Origin: Stutzerimonas stutzeri
Lineage (GTDB): Bacteria > Pseudomonadota > Gammaproteobacteria > Pseudomonadales > Pseudomonadaceae
Length of the DNA stretch: 64,000 bases
Assembly: GCF_018138085.1 (NCBI RefSeq)
Contig: NZ_CP073105.1
Location: 992,001-1,056,000 of the forward strand
Reading direction: 5' to 3'
The notes under the pieces were generated by a model, which saw only the letters and a program-made list of their open reading frames with translations, ran no database searches and had not been told where the DNA came from. Of the stretch, positions 41,943-48,708 are shown one piece after another. Each line of letters begins with the position of its first letter. The first letter of the stretch is position 1. Position numbers and translations under genes: made by a program.

Positions 41943-42476
41943 TCAGTTCATGCCGTCGAGCAGGCCTGCCATGTCATCGGCATGCTCTTCTTCCTGCGCG
42001 AGGATGTCCTCGAAGATTCGCCGCGTGGTCGGGTCCTTGTCGCCGATGTACTGGACGATCTCGCGATAGCTATCGATCGCGATGCGCTCTGCGACCAGGT
42101 TCTCGAAGACCATGTCACGCAAGCCGTTACCCTCGGCATACTGCGCATGGGCGCGCTCGGTCAGGCTGTCCGGATTGAAGTCGGGTTCGCCGCCGAGCTG
42201 GACGATACGCTCGGCCAGACGGTCCGCATGTTCCTGTTCCTCGTTGGCGTGCTCGAGAAACTCATCGGCCGCAACGCTGGATTTCAGGCCGGTGGCCATA
42301 TAGTAGTGGCGCTTGTAGCGCAGATAGCAGACCAGCTCGGTCGCCAATGCTTCGTTGAGCAGGTTGATCACGGTGTCGCGGTCCGCCGAATAGCTCTCTG
42401 TCACGGCGCCGTTTTCCACGTGCTGCCGGGCGCGATCACGCAGTGTCTGTTTGTCGCTCAGTTGTACGTAGCTCAT
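41943..42476 (-). CDS. Ferritin-like diiron protein (bacterioferritin/Dps-like)
   Basis: A four-helix ferritin-like protein of 177 residues. Candidate iron ligands lie in helix A (EALATELVCYLRYKRHYY), helix B (EFLEHANEEQEHADRLAERI, ExxH), helix C (ENLVAERIAIDSYREIV) and helix D (DILAQEEEHADDMAGLL, ExxxH), giving the paired E...ExxH pattern of ferroxidase centres. It is likely an iron-storage or oxidative-protection protein of the Dps-like/bacterioferritin branch; the exact subfamily is not certain. AGGAG lies six bases before the ATG at 42476, favouring it over the GTG one codon earlier. It heads a group of small stress-type genes. Confidence 0.85.
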   Translation of the reverse strand: MSYVQLSDKQTLRDRARQHVENGAVTESYSADRDTVINLLNEALATELVCYLRYKRHYYMATGLKSSVAADEFLEHANEEQEHADRLAERIVQLGGEPDFNPDSLTERAHAQYAEGNGLRDMVFENLVAERIAIDSYREIVQYIGDKDPTTRRIFEDILAQEEEHADDMAGLLDGMN

Positions 42477-42584
42477 CACGGTCTCCTGGGTTCTTGATTG
42501 GCGATAGGCCTCGCCATGTAGACCATCGCACCTGACGGTGTCTCGTTGGGCCTTAAGCTGTGATGGACGAGGCGGCGGAAAGTT

Positions 42585-42719
42585 TTAGTCTGGCCCGTCT
42601 TTCTCGGGCCGACCCGGTTCGCCGGGCTCTTCGATCGGCAACGGCTCGCCGGGTTCCTTGCGCTCGGGTTCGGGGATGGGACTTGGCGTCCCATCGTCGC
42701 GCGGATCAGGTTCCTGCAT
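42585..42719 (-). CDS. Small Pro/Glu-rich protein
   Basis: A 44-residue reading frame beginning MQEPDPRDDGTPSPIPEPER and ending RPEKDGPD, very rich in Pro, Glu, Asp and Gly with no hydrophobic segment, so probably unstructured. GAAGGAG stands six bases before the ATG, a strong ribosome site. It lies between the ferritin-like and Rho-N-type genes on the same strand, 11 bases after the latter's stop. Short Pro/Glu-rich proteins of this sort are common hypotheticals in Pseudomonas. Function unknown. Confidence 0.68.
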   Translation of the reverse strand: MQEPDPRDDGTPSPIPEPERKEPGEPLPIEEPGEPGRPEKDGPD

Positions 42720-42730
42720 GTTCGGCTCCT

Positions 42731-43129
42731 TCAACTGAGCGCTTTGATCAACTCGTCCTTGCGCATTTTCGAGCGGCCATGCACATCGCGCTCACGCGCT
42801 TTGTCCATCAATTCGTCACGAGTCAGGTCGGTCAGGGAAGTGCTACCTGAGCGGTCCTTGCGGGCCGAGCCCTTGTTGGGCGACTCGCCGGAGCGCGCCT
42901 TGGCCGCGCGATGTGCCGAATCCTTGCGGTCGGCGCGCTTGGCCGTATCGCTTTTCTTCTGCCCCGAGCCTCCTTTGCGTTCGCCGCCGCCCGATTGTTT
43001 GTTGACGGTAGCCCAGGCGCGCGCTTCGGCCTCTTTCTCCGACACGCCGCGCTCTTCATAGCTCTCTTCGATATGCTCGGCCTTGCGCTGCTGTTTATCC
43101 GTGTACTTCGATTTCTCACCTCTGGGCAT
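42731..43129 (-). CDS. Small basic protein with ChaB-like and Rho-N/SAP-like ends
   Basis: The 132 residues begin MPRGEKSKYTDKQQRKAEHI. The N-terminal third (EESYEERGVSEKEAEARAWATVNKQ) resembles ChaB-type motifs. The middle is a low-complexity basic linker of Lys/Ser/Gly (about 50-95). The C-terminal LTDLTRDELMDKARERDVHG with KMRKDELIKAL matches the helix-extended-loop Rho-N/SAP-like fold found in proteins annotated as Rho N-terminal-domain or plasmid-stabilisation proteins. It is probably nucleic-acid binding. GAGGAG lies seven bases before the ATG; the longer frame to 43351 has no family sequence. Function inferred only from composition and motif. Confidence 0.82.
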   Translation of the reverse strand: MPRGEKSKYTDKQQRKAEHIEESYEERGVSEKEAEARAWATVNKQSGGGERKGGSGQKKSDTAKRADRKDSAHRAAKARSGESPNKGSARKDRSGSTSLTDLTRDELMDKARERDVHGRSKMRKDELIKALS

Positions 43130-43483
43130 GTCGATGCTCCTCGTGCAGGTAGGAATGCCGGGCAGGGCCTGGCGTCTGGTGCCGCCCGATCGTGCCCTCG
43201 TCCCAATTTGGTCCTCGTCGCGAGCGTCGAGTTTCACCCGTGCTAGCATCGTGCGCTTTTCAACGTGGCGGCCGCCCAGGGCGGGGCGTTGTGCGGTAGA
43301 TCGAGCAACCTGGTTCATGGACCTTCGTGCCGCGTCACGTTGGCGGAACAAAATGCGTTTATGCTGGCCTGAAATAGGCGCGACTGCGCTATCTCGGTGG
43401 TTTGACGTGACATGTTGTCTCGAATCCGTTCTGCAACATTATGCTCACCGTTATCGGTGAGCCTTGACTGAGGCGATAACCAG
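43130..43483. other. Divergent intergenic region upstream of the rmlD-like gene
   Basis: About 354 bases without a supported gene. The notable element is a perfect stem-loop at 43443-43462, 21 bases before the rmlD-like ATG. TTGACG occurs near 43401 but no matching -10 box was found. Confidence 0.5.
43443..43462 (+). promoter_or_regulatory. Stem-loop in the leader of the rmlD-like gene
   Basis: GCTCACCG-TTAT-CGGTGAGC is a perfect 8-bp inverted repeat with a 4-base loop just before the gene. There is no T run. It could be an operator or an mRNA hairpin near the ribosome site. Confidence 0.4.
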
Positions 43484-44410
43484 ATGCGAATCCTTGTATG
43501 CGGAGCCAGTGGCCAGGTCGGCCACGAACTAGTAGACCGTGCGGCTGCCTATGGTCTCGAAGCGCTTGGCATGACACGTGAGCAGCTGGACATTACCGAT
43601 GGCGCTCAGATCTCCAGGCTGATCGACCAGCTCGAACCGGGGATGATCGTCAACGCGGCCGCCTATACGCATGTCGATAATGCGGAGACGCACCGCGAGA
43701 AGGCTTATGCGGTCAATCGGGACGGAGCCGCCAGACTGGCGGAAGCCGCCCGGCGAGCGGCGATTCCGTTGCTGCACATTTCCACCGACTATGTATTTTC
43801 CGGCGAAGCGCGGGTTCCCTATCGTGAGGGCGACGAGGTGGCGCCCACGGGCGTATACGGCGCCAGCAAGCTGGCTGGCGAGACGGCCATTCAGGCCGCG
43901 CTGGACGAGCACCTGATTCTGCGCACGAGCTGGGTCTACGGTGCGCACGGCCACAATTTCGTCAAGACGATGTTGCGCCTGGGGCGCCAGCGCAACTCGC
44001 TCTCGGTGGTGGCCGATCAGTTTGGCTGCCCCACCCAGGCCGGCAGCATCGCCGAGGTGCTGTTGCAGCTGGCGCGACGGTACGCCGAGCAGGGGCGTCT
44101 CCCCTGGGGCCTGTACCACTACAGTGGCCGGTCGCCCTGCAGTTGGTTCGATTTCGCGGTGGAGATCTTTCGCCAGGCACAGGCCAAGGGCCTGCTCTCC
44201 AGACAGCCGCAAGTGTCGCCGATCACCACGGCCCAATATCCGACGCCGGCGCGCAGACCCGTTTGGTCGGTGCTCGATTGCTCCCGTTTCGAAACCACCT
44301 TCGGCATAGACACGCGCGATTGGCATGACGACCTCTCGGTGGTGCTGGATGCCCTCGCCAGAGAAGAGGCGGGTGTTGCGTCGGGGCTCGTTCAGCCTTC
44401 CCAAGCCTGA
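43484..44410 (+). CDS. RmlD-like dTDP-4-dehydrorhamnose reductase family protein
   Basis: An extended short-chain dehydrogenase of 308 residues. NAD(P)-binding GASGQVGHELVDRA at residues 7-20, VNAAAYTHVDNAETHREKAY, catalytic STDYVFSG and YGASKLAGE (YxxxK), and the C-terminal WSVLDCSRFETTFGI follow the RmlD pattern. RmlD makes dTDP-L-rhamnose, but rmlB, rmlA and rmlC are not adjacent. This orphan copy could act on another sugar nucleotide or supplement a distant rml operon. GCGATAACCAG before the ATG is a weak ribosome site. Confidence 0.88.
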   Translation: MRILVCGASGQVGHELVDRAAAYGLEALGMTREQLDITDGAQISRLIDQLEPGMIVNAAAYTHVDNAETHREKAYAVNRDGAARLAEAARRAAIPLLHISTDYVFSGEARVPYREGDEVAPTGVYGASKLAGETAIQAALDEHLILRTSWVYGAHGHNFVKTMLRLGRQRNSLSVVADQFGCPTQAGSIAEVLLQLARRYAEQGRLPWGLYHYSGRSPCSWFDFAVEIFRQAQAKGLLSRQPQVSPITTAQYPTPARRPVWSVLDCSRFETTFGIDTRDWHDDLSVVLDALAREEAGVASGLVQPSQA

Positions 44411-44540
44411 TCAGGCCGCTCACCTGATCTGTCGTCCTGCGGGCTGCGCTCGATCGAGTCGAAAAGGCCCGCTGCTCGGAGTATTCTTGCGGCTTTTTGG
44501 CGTGGCGACCTTATGCCGCGCGGGCTGCTGGAGACGCTGA

Positions 44541-45440
44541 GTGATCGTTTTTCAGGCGATATTGCCTATCTTTGGCTTGATCATGCTCGGCTATTTGCTG
44601 GGTTGGCGGCGCTGGCTCGCGGGCGAGGCGGCGGCAGGGCTCGCCAACGTCACCTTCAAGCTGTTCATGCCAGCGGTGTTGTTTACCGGTATCGCCCGTG
44701 CGCAGTTGAGCGATGGCATGTCGCCGATGCTGCTGTTGGCCTATTTCGGGCCCGTGCTGGCGGTTTTCGCCTGTGTTGGGCTGTTCGCCCATAGCCGGCT
44801 TGGACGCGCATCACCGCTTGGGCTGACCGCTGCCTATTCCAATAACGTGTTGGTCGGGATTCCGCTGGTTACCACCTTGCTCGGTGCGGAAAGCCTGGTG
44901 TACGTGTTTGCGATTCTGGTGTTTCACAGCCTTATCCTGTTTTCGCTGCAGAGTTTTTACAGCGCACTGGGCTCGGGTGAGAAGGTCAGCGGCAAAGCGT
45001 TGCTGAAGAACCTCGCCAATCCGTTGATCGTCGGCCTGTTGTCCGGCGCTTTGCTGAACCTGTCGGGCCTCGACATGCCGAAGGCCCTGTGGCGCGTGGC
45101 GGATTGGCTGGCCCAGGCGGCCTTGCCGTGTGCACTGATGGTGCTGGGCGTCAGCCTGTCACGCTATCGTCTGCGCCCCAGCGCCACCGCACTGGGGCTG
45201 ACGTTGGTCAAGCTGGGCCTGTTTCCGGCGTTGGTCTGGTACGTCGGTGGCTTGCTGCCCGGCTTGAGTCATGAGGCGCGCAGCGTCCTGGTGTTGCTGG
45301 CGGCGTGCCCGAGCGGGGTTAACGTCCTGGCATTCGTGACCAACCAGGAAGACACCCGGGCAGTCAGCTCAACCGTGTTTCTGTCGACGCTGCTTGCAGC
45401 GCTCAGCCTGCCCTTGTGGATGTTGCTGATGTCGAACTGA
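44541..45440 (+). CDS. AEC (auxin efflux carrier) family transporter
   Basis: Membrane protein of 299 residues with about ten helices in two inverted halves. The N-terminus MIVFQAILPIFGLIMLGYLL and the central NPLIVGLLSGALLNLSGLDM are typical, as are PCALMVLGVSLSRYR and ACPSGVNVLAFVTNQEDTRA. Bacterial members export or import malonate, malate and other organic acids; the substrate here cannot be told. The start is GTG at 44541. Convergent with the next gene, with a hairpin between. Confidence 0.9.
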   Translation: MIVFQAILPIFGLIMLGYLLGWRRWLAGEAAAGLANVTFKLFMPAVLFTGIARAQLSDGMSPMLLLAYFGPVLAVFACVGLFAHSRLGRASPLGLTAAYSNNVLVGIPLVTTLLGAESLVYVFAILVFHSLILFSLQSFYSALGSGEKVSGKALLKNLANPLIVGLLSGALLNLSGLDMPKALWRVADWLAQAALPCALMVLGVSLSRYRLRPSATALGLTLVKLGLFPALVWYVGGLLPGLSHEARSVLVLLAACPSGVNVLAFVTNQEDTRAVSSTVFLSTLLAALSLPLWMLLMSN

Positions 45441-45463
45441 GCGAAGGCTTCAGGATCCTTCGC
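45441..45463. terminator. Hairpin between convergent transporter and VC0807-type genes
   Basis: GCGAAGG and CCTTCGC form a 7-bp stem around a 9-base loop immediately after the carrier stop; it includes the stop codon of the opposing gene. T tails are absent on both sides, so function is tentative. Confidence 0.35.
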
Positions 45464-46205
45464 CGTGCCGCCCGTCGTTCCCCGGAGTCGCGATGATGTC
45501 TTCGAGACGCAAGCCGGTCAGGCCGTGAATCGTGCGCCAGAGGTAGTAGAAGATCGCCATCATCATCACCATGCTGGGGATGGCGATCATGGGATAGCTG
45601 AGCAGCGTCATCCGGCCCAGTTCCGCATTGAACGCTTCGCTGCCGGCCGGGCTCTTGACGATCCATTTGGCCAGCACGTAGTTCATGAATGCAGAAAAGA
45701 AGAAGGTTCCGCTGAGGAAATAGGTGGCGCGCAGCAAACGGGTTTCGAAGTGCGCCACCTGCCCGTTGCGTTCGAGCTGTTGGTGCACCTTCTCGACGTT
45801 GAGCACCTTGGGGTTGTACAGCAGCGTACGGATCAGTGGAAAGCGCGTCCGGGTGGATGCCAGCACGGCGATGCCGATCACGCCGGGCACGGCGGCTTCC
45901 TTTATAGCCAACCATTGCGGATCGAGCCGCAACAGGCCGATGCCGCCGGTCAGGAGCACGCTGACCAGTCCCAGCAGCGCGATCCAGTTGAACTTGCGGT
46001 ATTTGATCAGCTCGAACAGCCCCCAGCCAAGCGGGAACGCCAAGCCTAGCAACAGCGCGCCATCGGCACCCAGGCGGTCTTCACCGCTGAGTTTCATCAG
46101 AATCAGAGAGGGGATGACGATGCTGATGATCAGGTCCATCAGGGGCCGCGGCTGGTGCCCGGCTTGCTGGCCGGGGGCGGGGCGGTTGGTGCGGGTATCG
46201 GTCAT
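45450..46205 (-). CDS. VC0807-type integral membrane protein
   Basis: Inner-membrane protein of 251 residues with about six helices (DLIISIVIPSLILMKL, ADGALLLGLAFPLGWGLFEL, IALLGLVSVLLTGGIGLL, and two or three in the C-terminal half). The central segment with NPKVLNVEKVHQQLERNGQ and ATYFLSGTFFFSAFMNYVLA is the hallmark of the VC0807 family, sometimes annotated as MFS-like. Role unknown. It lies 82 bases from the UPF0104-type gene in the same direction, so the two may be co-transcribed. Confidence 0.78.
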   Translation of the reverse strand: MTDTRTNRPAPGQQAGHQPRPLMDLIISIVIPSLILMKLSGEDRLGADGALLLGLAFPLGWGLFELIKYRKFNWIALLGLVSVLLTGGIGLLRLDPQWLAIKEAAVPGVIGIAVLASTRTRFPLIRTLLYNPKVLNVEKVHQQLERNGQVAHFETRLLRATYFLSGTFFFSAFMNYVLAKWIVKSPAGSEAFNAELGRMTLLSYPMIAIPSMVMMMAIFYYLWRTIHGLTGLRLEDIIATPGNDGRHGEGS

Positions 46206-46287
46206 ATGGTCGATTTCGTCTCGGATGAGGGCGAATGATCGCCCGGAAGCACCTGTATAGCCATAGCCCCATCGCCGCTAGACCCGC

Positions 46288-47238
46288 TTACGGGCCGAGC
46301 GAGCCTTTGCGTCGCCTCTCGGACCATTGTGTCGCTTCGAATACCGCCACCACCAGAATCGCCAGTGCCAACGGCAGCAACAGATAGAACACCCGGAAGA
46401 CGATCAGCGCGGCCAATACGTCTGCGGTTGGCAGCTCCGGCACCGCGGCGAGAAAGGTTACCTCGAGCACACCGAGACCACCCGGTGCGTGGGACAGCAA
46501 GGCCAGCGAGAAGGAGGCGAGGAAGACCCCCAGTACCACCAGGTAACCCGGGTTCTGCGCCTCGGGCAGCGCGAAGTAGATGATCGCGGCGGCACAAGCG
46601 AGCTCGAGCGGCGCCGCGAGTAGTTGCCTGCCGACGATAGGTAGCCGCGGATAGACGATGTGCCATTTGCCGATGTGCATCGGTGCGAAATGCCGCCACG
46701 AGCCGAACACATAGAGTCCAACCAGGCACAGCAGGGATGCCCCGATAGCCGTCGACAGCCAGGGTTCGACGTCGACCAGCCGGTTCAGCAGATCCGGCCG
46801 CAGGATGAGCACCACGCCACCCGCCAGCAGCGTGCCGAGGAAGAAGGTCAATGAGCAGAACACGATCAGCACGCCGATTTCGTGCGGCGTCAGACCCTTG
46901 CTGCGATAGGCCCTATAGCGCACCACCGCACCGGAAAACACCGATGCGCCGACGTTATGCGCCAAGGCATAGGTGGTGAACGAACACAGTGTGATGAACC
47001 ACCACGAAATATGTTTGCCCAGATGCGCTACGGCGATCCGGTCGTACCAGGCCAGCGCGCAGTAGGCGCCCAGCGTCGCCAGGCTCGCCATCAGCCAGTT
47101 GCGGTAGCTGATAGCCTCGAGGCTGTCGGTGAGTTCGGCCAGCGAAAGGCCGCGAATCTCCTGATAGAGCAGACTGCCGGAAAGCAGTACCGCCGTGATG
47201 CCGACAAGCGTCCAGGCGACATCGCTCCTCTTCATCAT
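46288..47238 (-). CDS. UPF0104 / lysylphosphatidylglycerol-synthase-TM-like membrane protein
   Basis: Membrane protein of about 316 residues with eight or so helices and the family segments AHNVGASVFSGAVVRYRAYRS (about 87-107) and LLSHAPGGLGVLEVTFLAAV (about 245-265). This is the flippase-like half of MprF without its lysyl-transferase domain, as in E. coli YbhN. Homologues are linked to phospholipid or cardiolipin traffic, but no function is assigned here. AAGGAG lies eight bases before ATGATG at 47238. The longer frame to 47424 is not family sequence. Confidence 0.87.
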   Translation of the reverse strand: MMKRSDVAWTLVGITAVLLSGSLLYQEIRGLSLAELTDSLEAISYRNWLMASLATLGAYCALAWYDRIAVAHLGKHISWWFITLCSFTTYALAHNVGASVFSGAVVRYRAYRSKGLTPHEIGVLIVFCSLTFFLGTLLAGGVVLILRPDLLNRLVDVEPWLSTAIGASLLCLVGLYVFGSWRHFAPMHIGKWHIVYPRLPIVGRQLLAAPLELACAAAIIYFALPEAQNPGYLVVLGVFLASFSLALLSHAPGGLGVLEVTFLAAVPELPTADVLAALIVFRVFYLLLPLALAILVVAVFEATQWSERRRKGSLGP

Positions 47239-47440
47239 TGCATTGGCTCCTTGGCGACGGCGTATGCCTCGAAGCGAAGGTTCGGATAACGGGGTGATGC
47301 ATGCGCCGCGCAATAACTCGGCCAGTCTTTTATCGGCAGCGAACCGCGCGTTTTGTTCATTCTTGAACCCGTCTGCGAGAGGTCGGGCACCCAGGCTACA
47401 CGATGAGGTCCCATCGAGAGGCAAACCATGAGGTGCACGA

Positions 47441-48694
47441 ATGTCCGAAATTCCTCGCGACTCACACGTGGAAAGCTCGCTTTCCCTGCTGAGCGAAGGC
47501 TATACGTTCATTTCCAGCCGATGCCAACGGTTCGGCTCGGATCTGTTTCAAGTGCGACTGTTGATGCAGAACACCATATGCATGAGCGGAGAGGAGGCTG
47601 CAAGACTGTTCTACGATGAACGGCTGTTCCAGCGGGAGCATGCGGCGCCGCGCGTGTTGCAGAAGACCCTGTTCGGCCAGGGCGGTGTGCAGGGGCTGGA
47701 CGACGACGCTCATCGGCATCGCAAGCAGCTCTTTCTGTCGCTGCTCGGCGACGAGGCGGTGGCCGAACTGGTGCGCTTGAGCGAGGCCAACTGGCAGGCG
47801 GCGATCGAGGCGTGGCAACGCTGTGATCGCGTGGTCCTGCTGCCTGAAGTGCAGGCCATCCTTACCCGGGCGGTGTGCGAGTGGGCCGGCGTACCGCTTG
47901 GTGATGACGAAGTCACACTGCGTCGTGATCAGTTGGCCGCCATGATCGATGGGGCGGGCGGCGTGGGCATCCGCCACTGGCACGCACGCAAGGCACGTAA
48001 AGAGGCGGAAGACTGGCTGATCGAGCTGATCAGAGGCGTGCGCAGTGGAGCGTTACGAATAGACGATAGCCGGGCGCTGGCGGTTGTCGCCCGCTACCAG
48101 GACGCAAACGGCGTGGAACTGGACGAGCACGTGGCCGCCGTGGAGCTGCTCAATCTCCTGCGCCCAACCGTGGCGGTGGCGCGGTTCGTCATTTACGCCG
48201 CGCTGGAGTTACTGGCGCATCCGGAGTGGCGGCCGCGCTTGCAGCGCGAGGATGCCTTGCTTGAACCCTTCGCCCAGGAAGTTCGGCGTCTGCACGCCTT
48301 CTTTCCGTTCACCGCGGCGCGCGTGCGCGAGGATTTCGAGTGGAAGGGCTACCGTTTCCCGAAGGGCACGAGGGTGCTGCTGGACCTTTATGGCACCAAT
48401 CGAGACGCCCGGCTCTGGACGCAACCGGAAACCTTCAATCCCGAGCGTTTCTTCGATTGGAATGGCAGCGCTTATAATTTCATCACGCAAGGGGGCGGAG
48501 ATGTAGCAAGCGGCCACCGTTGCCCGGGCGAGCCTCTGGCCATCGCGCTCCTGGTCAGTGCGCTGCGCATGCTGACCCGGCGCATGCGTTATGCGGTGCC
48601 GGCCCAGGATTTGCGCATGGACGAATCGCGAATGCCGGCCCAGCCAGAAAGCTTGCTGGTGATCAGCGACGTTCGTGCGGAGACGACCGACTAG
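47441..48694 (+). CDS. CYP152-type cytochrome P450 fatty-acid peroxygenase
   Basis: A soluble P450 of 417 residues. The N-terminus SLLSEGYTFISSRCQRFGSD, the I-helix Arg-Pro pair (Arg241-Pro242, in place of the acid-alcohol pair of monooxygenases) and the heme loop GHRCPGE with Cys361 are diagnostic of CYP152. These enzymes use hydrogen peroxide to hydroxylate or decarboxylate fatty acids; the Arg binds the substrate carboxylate. At the residue separating the two activities this protein has Gln84 (GGVQGLD), as the Bacillus subtilis hydroxylase has Gln85, rather than the His of OleT. Alpha/beta-hydroxylation is therefore more likely than terminal-alkene formation. GAGG precedes the ATG. The gene stands alone, which suggests acquisition. 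Confidence 0.92.
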   Translation: MSEIPRDSHVESSLSLLSEGYTFISSRCQRFGSDLFQVRLLMQNTICMSGEEAARLFYDERLFQREHAAPRVLQKTLFGQGGVQGLDDDAHRHRKQLFLSLLGDEAVAELVRLSEANWQAAIEAWQRCDRVVLLPEVQAILTRAVCEWAGVPLGDDEVTLRRDQLAAMIDGAGGVGIRHWHARKARKEAEDWLIELIRGVRSGALRIDDSRALAVVARYQDANGVELDEHVAAVELLNLLRPTVAVARFVIYAALELLAHPEWRPRLQREDALLEPFAQEVRRLHAFFPFTAARVREDFEWKGYRFPKGTRVLLDLYGTNRDARLWTQPETFNPERFFDWNGSAYNFITQGGGDVASGHRCPGEPLAIALLVSALRMLTRRMRYAVPAQDLRMDESRMPAQPESLLVISDVRAETTD

Positions 48695-48708
48695 GCGGCG
48701 GCGTCGGG

